From the NCBI GenBank assembly GCA_042576225.1, contig JBHPCA010000001.1:10823-74822 (forward strand): a stretch of DNA of 64,000 bases, written 5' to 3'. The notes beneath the pieces are model-generated. The model was given only the letters and a program-made list of their open reading frames with translations, searched no databases and was not told the origin of the DNA. Position numbers and translations under genes: made by a program. This DNA is from GWF2-30-66 sp042576225 (GTDB lineage Bacteria; Babelota; Babeliae; Babelales; Vermiphilaceae). Positions 24,612 through 32,608 of the stretch are shown piece by piece (position 1 is the first letter of the stretch; each line of letters starts with the position of its first letter).

Positions 24612-24726
24612 TATGAGAAAAATATATTAAAACTCTTTGCATTTATCAAAAATCGTGATAGAAACTATAGATCAAACGATTGCACGTTTTTAATATTCTT
24701 ATTTTCTAACTTCAAAAGGAGAAGCC

Positions 24727-25917
24727 ATGAAGAAAAAAATCTTGAGCTTATTTCAAATAAGTTTTTTGGGTCTTTTTTTACTTGTTACGCATAAAGTACA
24801 TCTATTTGGAGAATGTATGCAAAATAGTATGGGAAATATTAGAAAAAATGAAAGTGTGAAATATAAAAACGTCTATTTTGTCATTTTAGCAGGGGGAAGT
24901 GGCACAAGACTCTGGCCGTTAAGTAGACAAAACAAGCCAAAACAGTTTCTTGCAGTTGGCAAAAGTAAAACATTGCTAGATCAAGCCATCGATAGAATTT
25001 GCAATCTAGTGCCTAAAGAGAATATCTGGATTAGTACCACTGAAAGACACAAGAAAAATATAGTGCGATACGTGGGAGATAGAATTGGCAACATTGTGGT
25101 TGAACCAGGAATGCGTAACACAGCTCCGGCTATTTTGCTCGCCTGTTTAGAAATTCAAAAAGTTAACCCTGAAGCTTGCGTAATTTTCCTGCCCTCAGAT
25201 CCATTTATTGAAGATCAAGAGAAGTTTGTGCAATATATGCATCAGGCGATACAATTTATGGAAAATAATAACAAGATCACGCTGTTTGGCATCAAACCAA
25301 CTTACCCTGCAACTGGATATGGATATATAGAGTTTGATACTGCAAATGGGTATGGGGATAATAATAATAATAATAAAAGCGCGCCGTATCCGGTATTACA
25401 GTTTCATGAGAAGCCGAAGCTAAGCGTTGCAAAAGAGTATATCAAAAAAGATAATATGGTCTGGAATATTTGTACGTTTTGTGGAAAGTGTCATGTATTT
25501 GTCAAAGAATTTGAAAAGTATGCACCAGATATTTTACAAGGTGTGAGAGATTATGTAAATGGAGTTGGGGATTACAACGAGGTAAGAAAAGATTCTATCG
25601 ATTATGCGATAATGGAAAAAAGTAAAAATACGTGTGTTATTCCGGCAGATTTTCCTTGGTGCGATGTAGGCAATATAGAAGTATTTTTGACAATACAAAA
25701 ACAGCATATGCAACTTAAAGAGAACACAGTTTCTGTAGATTCTAAAAATAATCTGGTAAACGTAAAAGACAAGCTTGTGGCACTGGTTGGTGTAGATAAT
25801 CTTTGTGTTGTTGAGGCTGACGGTATACTATTGGTAACCAGAAGAGATAAAGCTGAGCAGGTAAAACAAATTGTACAAAAATTAAAAGAAGATAGTAATA
25901 ATTCTGAGTACTTATAG
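24727..25917 (+). CDS. manC: Mannose-1-phosphate guanylyltransferase with N-terminal leader
   Basis: The enzyme makes GDP-mannose from mannose-1-phosphate and GTP. Motifs: AGGSGTRLWPLSR, NKPKQF, RNTAPAI, FHEKP, and SIDYAIMEKS. Two sites are unusual: the common L-P-S-D-H is FLPSDPF, and the W-N-S/A-G motif reads VWNICTFCGK. Residues 1-28 are a hydrophobic leader not found in standard ManC, preceding a linker of about 25 residues before the catalytic domain. The kinase/isomerase domain of long ManC proteins is absent. 'aaaaggag' precedes the ATG. The stop overlaps the start of gmd by one base, so the two form an operon. Confidence 0.9.
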   Translation: MKKKILSLFQISFLGLFLLVTHKVHLFGECMQNSMGNIRKNESVKYKNVYFVILAGGSGTRLWPLSRQNKPKQFLAVGKSKTLLDQAIDRICNLVPKENIWISTTERHKKNIVRYVGDRIGNIVVEPGMRNTAPAILLACLEIQKVNPEACVIFLPSDPFIEDQEKFVQYMHQAIQFMENNNKITLFGIKPTYPATGYGYIEFDTANGYGDNNNNNKSAPYPVLQFHEKPKLSVAKEYIKKDNMVWNICTFCGKCHVFVKEFEKYAPDILQGVRDYVNGVGDYNEVRKDSIDYAIMEKSKNTCVIPADFPWCDVGNIEVFLTIQKQHMQLKENTVSVDSKNNLVNVKDKLVALVGVDNLCVVEADGILLVTRRDKAEQVKQIVQKLKEDSNNSEYL

Positions 25918-27050
25918 TGAAAAAAGCACTAATCACAGGCGTAACGGGGCAAGATGGGGCCTATCTGTCAGAATTTTTGATACACAAGGGGTACCAAGTA
26001 CACGGTATCAAAAGACGATCATCCTCTTTTAATACAGGCCGGATAAACCATCTGTTTCAGGATGAGCATGAAAATTTTAATCGGCAGTTTATTTTGCACC
26101 ATGGCGACTTGACCGATGCGACAAACCTGATACGCATTATCCAGGAGGTGCAACCGGATGAAATTTATAATCTGGCTGCACAAAGTCATGTTGCCGTTTC
26201 GTTTGACACTCCTGAGTACACAGCACAAGCAGACGCACTAGGCACACTACGCATTTTGGAAGCAATACGTATCTTAAAGCTTGAGAATAAAACGAAATTT
26301 TATCAGGCTTCTACAAGTGAACTATATGGCAATGCAAGTGAAATACCACAAAATGAATGTACGCCATTTGCACCGCGATCGCCATACGCAGCAGCAAAAC
26401 TATACTCATACTGGATAACTATAAACTACAGACAAGCGTACAATATATTTGGGTGTAACGGGATTTTATTTAATCACGAATCGCCAAGACGGGGCGAAAC
26501 ATTTGTCACCAGAAAAATTACACGGGCCGTTGCCCGCATAAAACATGGCCTGCAAAAAACTTTGCACCTGGGAAACTTGAACGCAAAACGTGACTGGGGA
26601 CATGCGCAGGATTACGTTGAGGCGATGTGGCTCATGTTGCAACAAGAAACCCCTGAGGATTATGTAATCGCAACTGGGCAAACGCACTGCGTCAGAGAGT
26701 TTACTAAACTTGCATTTGCACAAGCAGGCATAGAAATTGAATGGTTTGGTTCAGGGTTGCAAGAAAAAGGCTTTGATAAAAAAACCGGCATCCCCCTTGT
26801 GCTTGTACACCCAAGATATTTCAGACCCACAGAAGTTAATTTGTTAGTTGGTGATGCGAGCAAGGCGCATAAAGAACTTAACTGGCGACCAAAAATTACT
26901 TTTCATGAGTTAGTAAAACTTATGGTAGAAAGTGACTGTAAGAAAGTTGAGAAAAAGTTATATAGAAATAAAAATGAGATAAAAAATAAGATGGGATCTA
27001 AAGTAGCGAAAAACCCATTTGTAAGTAAAAAGATAACACGAATTCGATAA
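25917..27050 (+). CDS. gmd: GDP-mannose 4,6-dehydratase
   Basis: Converts GDP-mannose to GDP-4-keto-6-deoxymannose in the cytosol. Short-chain dehydrogenase fold with the NADP loop GVTGQDG at the N-terminus, TSELYG, the catalytic Y-x3-K in SPYAAAKLY, and FNHESPRRGETFVTRKI, all typical. GTG start sharing one base with the manC stop. No leader. The extreme C-terminus (residues 345-377) is a Lys-rich extension of about 30 residues beyond the usual end. Next gene is fcl after a palindrome-bearing gap. Confidence 0.95.
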   Translation: MKKALITGVTGQDGAYLSEFLIHKGYQVHGIKRRSSSFNTGRINHLFQDEHENFNRQFILHHGDLTDATNLIRIIQEVQPDEIYNLAAQSHVAVSFDTPEYTAQADALGTLRILEAIRILKLENKTKFYQASTSELYGNASEIPQNECTPFAPRSPYAAAKLYSYWITINYRQAYNIFGCNGILFNHESPRRGETFVTRKITRAVARIKHGLQKTLHLGNLNAKRDWGHAQDYVEAMWLMLQQETPEDYVIATGQTHCVREFTKLAFAQAGIEIEWFGSGLQEKGFDKKTGIPLVLVHPRYFRPTEVNLLVGDASKAHKELNWRPKITFHELVKLMVESDCKKVEKKLYRNKNEIKNKMGSKVAKNPFVSKKITRIR

Positions 27051-27087
27051 TTCAGGATCCTTGAAATTTACCTACTGGAAATAATTT

Positions 27088-27228
27088 TTTCTTCCGTTCG
27101 TCCTGAGCTTGTCGAAGGATGTAAAAATTCATGAAAATTTAAAAGATGTTTTTAGAAATGATTTTTACCAGATTTTTGTATTATAAGGATTTTAGATCCT
27201 TCGACAAGCTCAGGACGAACGGAAGAAG
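27088..27228. repeat. Long palindrome of REP-like sequence between gmd and fcl
   Basis: 27091-27120 and 27196-27225 are perfect 30-base reverse complements (core tcctgagcttgtcgaaggat) separated by 75 bases. The core is the same REP type found inside array genes. A transcript through the gap would form a very stable stem. Confidence 0.85.
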
Positions 27229-27319
27229 GAATACATCTGTCAGTACTTTTCAGAGATTTCGAATTATCACTTTCACACTAAAGTAAAAAGAGCTATAAGC
27301 ACGAAAAGCAAAGTTGAAA

Positions 27320-28255
27320 ATGAAGCTAGATTCAAAGATTTATGTCGCTGGACACAAAGGGCTTGTAGGCTCAGCAATTACCAGAGAACTCAAAAAAATG
27401 GGCTTTACAAATATTGTAACCAGAAGCTCAAAAGAGCTGGACTTGAGAGATCAAAAACAGGTAGAGCTATTTTTCCAGCAGGAACAACCGAAGTTTATAT
27501 TTTTGGCTGCTGCAAAAGTTGGGGGCATTAAAGCAAATAACGATTACCCTGCGGATTTTATTTATGATAATTTAATGATCCAAACAAATGTTATTCAAAA
27601 CGCATATAAATATGGCGTTAAAAAACTTTTATTTTTAGGTTCATCTTGTATCTACCCAAAAATGTGTCCGCAACCAATCAAAGAAGAATATTTACTCACC
27701 GGCGCTCTTGAACCAACAAATGACGCGTACGCAATTGCAAAAATTGCCGGCATCAAAATGTGCCAATCATACAACAAACAATATGGGACACAATTTATTG
27801 CTTGCATGCCCACAAACCTGTATGGCCCACATGACAATTTTAACCCGATCACCTCACATGTTATGCCTGCATTACTTCGCAAATTTTATGAAGCAAAAAA
27901 AGAGAACAAACCACATGTCACTATCTGGGGAAGCGGCAGCCCATATAGAGAGTTTTTGCACGTTAACGATCTGGCAAAGGGCTGCATATTTTTAATGCAA
28001 AATTATAACGGCCAAAAAATTGTCAATATTGGCACAGGGCTTGACTTAACTATCAAAGATTTGGCGCTTACGATTAAAAACATAATTGGCTACCAAGGCA
28101 AGCTTGTATTCGACACAAGTAAACCTGATGGCACGCCTAAAAAGCAACTTAATATCGATAGAATCAGGCAGTTGGGCTGGTCGCCGACCATATCGCTTGT
28201 AGATGGGATCAAAAGCACGATCCAATGGTGCGTAAAAAACAAAATTTTTGATTAA
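27320..28255 (+). CDS. fcl: GDP-L-fucose synthase
   Basis: Epimerase/reductase that completes GDP-L-fucose from the Gmd product. Motifs: GHKGLVGSAI (nucleotide loop), AAAKVGGI, LGSSCIYP, catalytic Y-x3-K in YAIAKIAG, GSPYREFLHV. Length of 311 residues is normal. ATG 27320 is preferred; a TTG two codons upstream is possible. No leader, so GDP-fucose is made in the bacterial cytosol, although several predicted fucose users downstream carry leaders. Confidence 0.94.
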   Translation: MKLDSKIYVAGHKGLVGSAITRELKKMGFTNIVTRSSKELDLRDQKQVELFFQQEQPKFIFLAAAKVGGIKANNDYPADFIYDNLMIQTNVIQNAYKYGVKKLLFLGSSCIYPKMCPQPIKEEYLLTGALEPTNDAYAIAKIAGIKMCQSYNKQYGTQFIACMPTNLYGPHDNFNPITSHVMPALLRKFYEAKKENKPHVTIWGSGSPYREFLHVNDLAKGCIFLMQNYNGQKIVNIGTGLDLTIKDLALTIKNIIGYQGKLVFDTSKPDGTPKKQLNIDRIRQLGWSPTISLVDGIKSTIQWCVKNKIFD

Positions 28256-28339
28256 TATGCCCAAAAAGCAGAAAAAACTTGTCTATTTGTAAAATTTTGA
28301 TATACTGTATATATAATGGTAAAAATAGCGAGTAAAATA

Positions 28340-28376
28340 GCGCTACGCGCCAATGGTGCTACGCACCAATGGTGCT
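28340..28376 (+). repeat. Short tandem repeat with palindromic units
   Basis: Two and a half copies of a 16-base unit (gcgctacgcgccaatg / gtgctacgcaccaatg / gtgcta), each itself a small hairpin. It lies in the gap before the ankyrin gene. Too short for a CRISPR array. Confidence 0.5.
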
Positions 28377-28402
28377 AAATAGTGCGTATTAAAAAATAAT
28401 GT

Positions 28403-28536
28403 AATTAAATCCGTCTTCGCCAAGGTGCAGTTTATCCTGAGCCTGTCGAAGGGACGGACGCCACGCCTGTCCTGAGCCCGCCGAAGGGGCTTTCATCCCC
28501 GAATCAAAGATTCGGAGTATTAAGACGAAGCGAAAT
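28403..28536 (+). repeat. 88-bp element carrying two REP-like insertions
   Basis: Same order of blocks as 63168-63256 (taattaaatccgtcttcgcc, acggacgccacgcct, cccgaatcaaagattcgg, gaagcgaaataa). Two REP-like units are inserted, at about 28430-28453 and 28469-28491. It ends 24 bases before the ankyrin gene start, and together with the tandem repeat it fills most of the fcl-to-ankyrin gap. Confidence 0.75.
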
Positions 28537-28560
28537 AATACAATTAAGGAGGTTGTCCCC

Positions 28561-30168
28561 ATGAAAAAGGTAAACAAAAATATAAGTAAAAAATTTTTAG
28601 TTTTTGGTGTTTTTGCATCAATACTCTTACTATATGGCACACATAGTTTCCCTATGAAGAAGTTTCTTGGCACATTTTTTCCAGAAGAAAAATATCCTCT
28701 GCATAAAGCGTGTGAAAAAAACAACACCAAAAAGTTTAAAGTTTTGGCACAAAAATATCTAAAATCAAACGTATATGCCTATAAAATCAAAGAGTTCGAT
28801 CAAATAGGCATTACACCTTTGCATATCGCCTGCGCAATGGGAAACTTGGAAATAGTAAGATATATTTTAGAGAAAAATCCTGAACTTGCTCAGACAAAAA
28901 CCAAAAAATACGAATATACACCTTTGCATTGCGCATGCATATCTGGAAAAATGGATATCATTATGTATCTTATAGGAACACACAAGGTTAAAATAAACGT
29001 CAGTTCAATCCCCGAGGACACCTTTCATAAGAAAATTTTCAAGACATGTGAAGTTATGATAAACTTCCACAACGAACGCGGAAAAACGCCAATGGAGCTT
29101 GCAAAAAAAGCCAAACAAAAAGAAGTGGTAAAGTTCTTGGAACAGGTAATAAAAAGCAAGAAAAAAAGATTAATGGAAATCTGCAAAACAGGCAGCCTTA
29201 AAGACTTTAAAAAAATAACACAAGAGTTAGCATTAGAACACATGAGTTCCCAATATCTAGAATTAGCTTATAAAAATAAAAAGCTTAACCTCTTTTCCTA
29301 TATCTTACAGTTCCCGATCAATATAAAATGTACAAAATATAAAATATTTTGCCTCGCATGCAAAAACAATCAAACAAAGTTTATAAAACGGATAGAAAAA
29401 AAAGCTTTAAACTCTGAACTCCTATTACCTTATGCCTGTAGTCATGGCTACATAGAAGCCTGCAAATATTTTTTTAAAAAATTTGAACATAATATAAATA
29501 AAACATACGGAAGCAGCAAAGAAACACCTCTTTATACTGCATGTAGTAATGCGCAATTAGAAACAGTAAAATATTTTATAATGGAGCATGGAGCCGACGT
29601 TACTATTGCAAATCGCTACAAAATGGCCCCTATTGAGACTATTTTTCTCTCCATGGAAAAAAAATTCAAGAAAAAAAAATACACAAATGAAGATTTTAAG
29701 ATAGCCAAAATACTTCTGGAAAATGGCGCAACTATGAAGCAAGAATACATAAATGAGATCTCTCACAAAAAAACTAGAAAAATACTCCAGACAGCGCATG
29801 ATTATCATAACTGCAAAACAAGGCAGGAAAAGATCAATCTCATTATTAACACATCTAACGATAAACAAGTGCAACAACTACTCATACGAATAGCCTTTGG
29901 CGACCTTCAAAAACTTTTTAAAAAAATAGCGCCAGTTGAAGCAGATATTTTCTTGCAAATCTACAAAAATAAAAAGATAGATATTAGATCAGCACTTCAT
30001 GTAAACAGAAAAGAAGATATTTTAGAGTTTATCAAGTTGGTTTTAGTGAAAAAAGAAAACATTTTTCCAAAAAAACTACGATTGCTTCCTAAAATATTAA
30101 GTTTTCGATTCAAACAGAATCTACGCAACAATAAATTGTATGATATAACTATCTCGTGCCAGAATTAA
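28561..30168 (+). CDS. Ankyrin-repeat protein with N-terminal leader/anchor
   Basis: A strong 'aaggagg' precedes the ATG. Residues 12-28 form a hydrophobic leader or anchor. Ankyrin repeats are clear at about 45-130 (KYPLHKACEKN, GITPLHIACAMGNLEIVRYI, YTPLHCACISGKMDIIMYL) and 320-390 (ETPLYTACSNAQLETVKYFI, HGADVTIANRYKMAPIETI), with degenerate repeats between. The last 120 residues are helical without recognised motif. Leader-bearing ankyrin proteins are common in intracellular bacteria as candidate host-interaction proteins; that role is inference here. It stands alone between repeats and the glycosyltransferase cluster. Confidence 0.88.
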   Translation: MKKVNKNISKKFLVFGVFASILLLYGTHSFPMKKFLGTFFPEEKYPLHKACEKNNTKKFKVLAQKYLKSNVYAYKIKEFDQIGITPLHIACAMGNLEIVRYILEKNPELAQTKTKKYEYTPLHCACISGKMDIIMYLIGTHKVKINVSSIPEDTFHKKIFKTCEVMINFHNERGKTPMELAKKAKQKEVVKFLEQVIKSKKKRLMEICKTGSLKDFKKITQELALEHMSSQYLELAYKNKKLNLFSYILQFPINIKCTKYKIFCLACKNNQTKFIKRIEKKALNSELLLPYACSHGYIEACKYFFKKFEHNINKTYGSSKETPLYTACSNAQLETVKYFIMEHGADVTIANRYKMAPIETIFLSMEKKFKKKKYTNEDFKIAKILLENGATMKQEYINEISHKKTRKILQTAHDYHNCKTRQEKINLIINTSNDKQVQQLLIRIAFGDLQKLFKKIAPVEADIFLQIYKNKKIDIRSALHVNRKEDILEFIKLVLVKKENIFPKKLRLLPKILSFRFKQNLRNNKLYDITISCQN

Positions 30169-30464
30169 TTCCAATTATTCCAGAAAGGTAGGCGTGTAAC
30201 TTGAACCTTGCACCCAGAAAGCCAGAATAACGTTTTTAAAAGAGTCCCTGCAATGCACTCTGAAAGTTTCGCTCTCACCCCTTTTTGCGTCTGCCCTTTT
30301 TGCAGCTTTTGGCTAAACCTAATACACTTGGCCAAGTCTGCTTCTTTACCACACATCTTCTTAGAAAGATTTATTTTATTCACTTTATGATCTTTTTTCA
30401 TAGCATACGAAAATGAAAACATAAACAAACTACATATAAATAATAATTTTATCGTATTTCTCAC
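30165..30464 (-). CDS. Small secreted Lys-rich protein
   Basis: GTG start after 'ggaga'. 99 residues: leader (1-21, FICSLFMFSFSYAM), basic stretch with two cysteines, then CIAGTLLKTLFWLSGC and a tail ending FWNNWN. The layout matches the small proteins at 24019 and 24345. It overlaps the end of the convergent ankyrin gene by four bases. Function unknown. Confidence 0.55.
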   Translation of the reverse strand: MRNTIKLLFICSLFMFSFSYAMKKDHKVNKINLSKKMCGKEADLAKCIRFSQKLQKGQTQKGVRAKLSECIAGTLLKTLFWLSGCKVQVTRLPFWNNWN

Positions 30465-30577
30465 AGTTTCTCCAATAATTTATGCCCAATTTTAAATTTA
30501 AAAATTAAGTTGACTAAGCTCAACACTATGCTAGTTTTTCTTATAAATTTAAGTAATTTCTAATAAAAAGGATAATG

Positions 30578-31558
30578 ATGTTGCAAAAAAAAACAAACCC
30601 CTTTATTTTCACGCTTTATTTTATATTTATTTTTTATTTGAGTAACTTAACAGCCAAGACAAATGATCTCGGGTGGGATCATGAAAACATGTACATAGAT
30701 TTTGCCACTTCTATGCAAGTAAAAAAATACGCAAAAGCTATTGCCCGAACAAAACAGGTTACCGAAGTTGATGGAATACAACTTTACAAACTATTCAAAA
30801 GACTTTATGAAAAAAACAACTTAACCCAAGTAAAGCCATCAAAAGATCCTAAAATTCCAAAGATTATACATGTGGTATGGATAAATGGCAAAGTAGATGA
30901 CCCAAGTGTGCCAAAAGAACTTGAAAAATATATTGTCACCTGGAAAGAAAAACATCCTGATTGGAAGTTCAAGCTCTGGACCGATGCAGATGTGGCAAAA
31001 ATTACGCTGGACAATCAAGATCTTTATGAGAACGCGGTAAACTTTGGAGTAAAATCAGACATACTAAAATATGAGATTATCTATCGATATGGCGGTGTCT
31101 ATGTGGATACTGACTTTGAGAGCTTAAGGCCACTTGATCACCTGCATCACTGTTATGATTTTTATGTTGGCATACAGCCATTGGACACACAATATTTACA
31201 ACTTGGCGCTGCACTGTTTGCAGCTAAACCGGGACATAAATTATTAAAACACGTTATTGAGACCATGAAAGAAAGTTATTATTCCCATAAAGGCGCTCCT
31301 GCAAAAACAGGACCTATTCATTTTACCAGAGCACTTTTTGATATAGTTGAGAAATTGGACACCATCGACATTGCATTCCCTGCTTCCTACTTTTATCCTC
31401 TTGGCGGGTATGAGAAAATAATAAATAGAAAAAAATGGGAAAAATTGGGGGCATTTGCTATTCACTGGTGGGGAATGACCTGGATGCCATTACAATACAG
31501 AAGAGGTGATTTTAAAAAGATACAAAATCAAGAATTAATTAAAGATTGGAACAACTGA
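30578..31558 (+). CDS. Leader-bearing GT32-type glycosyltransferase
   Basis: After a leader (residues 1-28) the protein has the GT32/Gly_transf_sug (OCH1-like) pattern: IPKIIHVVWINGK, WKFKLWTD, KSDILKYEIIYRYGGVY and the metal-binding D-x-D in VDTDFESLRPLD. Such enzymes transfer a sugar from a nucleotide donor, and the sugar cannot be told. ATG 30578 has better spacing to 'aaagga' than the one at 30575. The last base of the stop is the first base of the next gene. The acceptor side would be outside the cytoplasm if the leader works. Confidence 0.88.
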   Translation: MLQKKTNPFIFTLYFIFIFYLSNLTAKTNDLGWDHENMYIDFATSMQVKKYAKAIARTKQVTEVDGIQLYKLFKRLYEKNNLTQVKPSKDPKIPKIIHVVWINGKVDDPSVPKELEKYIVTWKEKHPDWKFKLWTDADVAKITLDNQDLYENAVNFGVKSDILKYEIIYRYGGVYVDTDFESLRPLDHLHHCYDFYVGIQPLDTQYLQLGAALFAAKPGHKLLKHVIETMKESYYSHKGAPAKTGPIHFTRALFDIVEKLDTIDIAFPASYFYPLGGYEKIINRKKWEKLGAFAIHWWGMTWMPLQYRRGDFKKIQNQELIKDWNN

Positions 31559-32571
31559 TGAAGCGTTATGCTGCTTTTTTACTTATCACTGTGATAAGTA
31601 TCCCTAGCTGTTTTAGAGGTAGAACAAACACAGATTCATATAAAAACCCCAACCAATTCAAATCGTTAGCAAAAAAGTTGTATCTAGATTTTGACAAATC
31701 TATGCAAACAACAAGATACAAACATAAAATAAACTCCCAAAACAGATCTCTATTTGATTTTTTTAAGTATCAATATGACATAAACAGTCTTGGCAAAATA
31801 AATCCCCAACGTATCTGCAAAATACCAAAAGTATTTCATTACATATGGCTTGGGAAAAAATTGCCAGAGCAATACAGGCCATTCTTAGATACTTGGCTCA
31901 AATACCACCCTGAGTGGACATTTGTATTCTGGGTAGATAACCCTAAAAATTACGACCTGGGAAACATACAAGAGCTTGATTTTGACGGGTTAAAAAAATA
32001 TCTAGAAACAAATAAAAAAGGCCAACGCATAGTCATAGACGTAAAAAATATTAATTTTGACAACAGAAAGTTTTTTGATAAAACCAGAAACTATGGCCAA
32101 CGATCAGATATTTTAAAGTGGGAAGTAGTGTATAGATTTGGGGGCGTATACATAGATGTGGATTACGAATGTTTAAAGCCTCTTGATATGCTCCACCATA
32201 TGTATGATTTTTACACCGGCATACAACCGCTTGATACCAGTTTCATTCAACTTGGAGCTGCACTGTTTGCCGCACGAGCAGGCCACCCTATACTAAAACA
32301 TTGCGTAGAAACAATACATGCTGACTGGCACAATCCACAAATAGTAGTCTCCACGGGACCTCTTCATTTTACAAAATCATTTTGTGAAACCCCAATACAA
32401 AGCAAGTTTGTTAACGTCGCCTTGCCGGCAAGTTACTTCTACCCTTGTGGTTACGACGAACAAAAACTTCCTAGAAAAAACTGGATTAAACCAGAATCTT
32501 TTGCTGTACACCATTGGGCAGGAAGCTGGTTAAAACCTGAAGGCTGGGATCCCAAAACTACTAACAGTTAA
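31558..32571 (+). CDS. Leader-bearing GT32-type glycosyltransferase
   Basis: A paralog of the preceding gene, overlapping it by one base (TGATG). Leader MKRYAAFLLITVISIPSCFRG, then IPKVFHYIWLGKK, QRSDILKWEVVYRFGGVY and D-V-D in IDVDYECLKPLD; the D-x-D is kept. Relative to its neighbour it has about 20 extra residues between the WTFVFW segment and the RSDILK helix. The C-terminal VHHWAGSW is the usual end of this family. Probably co-translated with 30578 and acting on the same glycan. Confidence 0.88.
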   Translation: MKRYAAFLLITVISIPSCFRGRTNTDSYKNPNQFKSLAKKLYLDFDKSMQTTRYKHKINSQNRSLFDFFKYQYDINSLGKINPQRICKIPKVFHYIWLGKKLPEQYRPFLDTWLKYHPEWTFVFWVDNPKNYDLGNIQELDFDGLKKYLETNKKGQRIVIDVKNINFDNRKFFDKTRNYGQRSDILKWEVVYRFGGVYIDVDYECLKPLDMLHHMYDFYTGIQPLDTSFIQLGAALFAARAGHPILKHCVETIHADWHNPQIVVSTGPLHFTKSFCETPIQSKFVNVALPASYFYPCGYDEQKLPRKNWIKPESFAVHHWAGSWLKPEGWDPKTTNS

Positions 32572-32608
32572 CAAAAGAATTTTTAAAACTTAAAACAAGA
32601 GGTAAGTA

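Noticed and set aside
28340..28376. CRISPR-like tandem repeat
   Set aside because: Units are 16 bases, directly adjacent with no spacers, and no cas genes are near.
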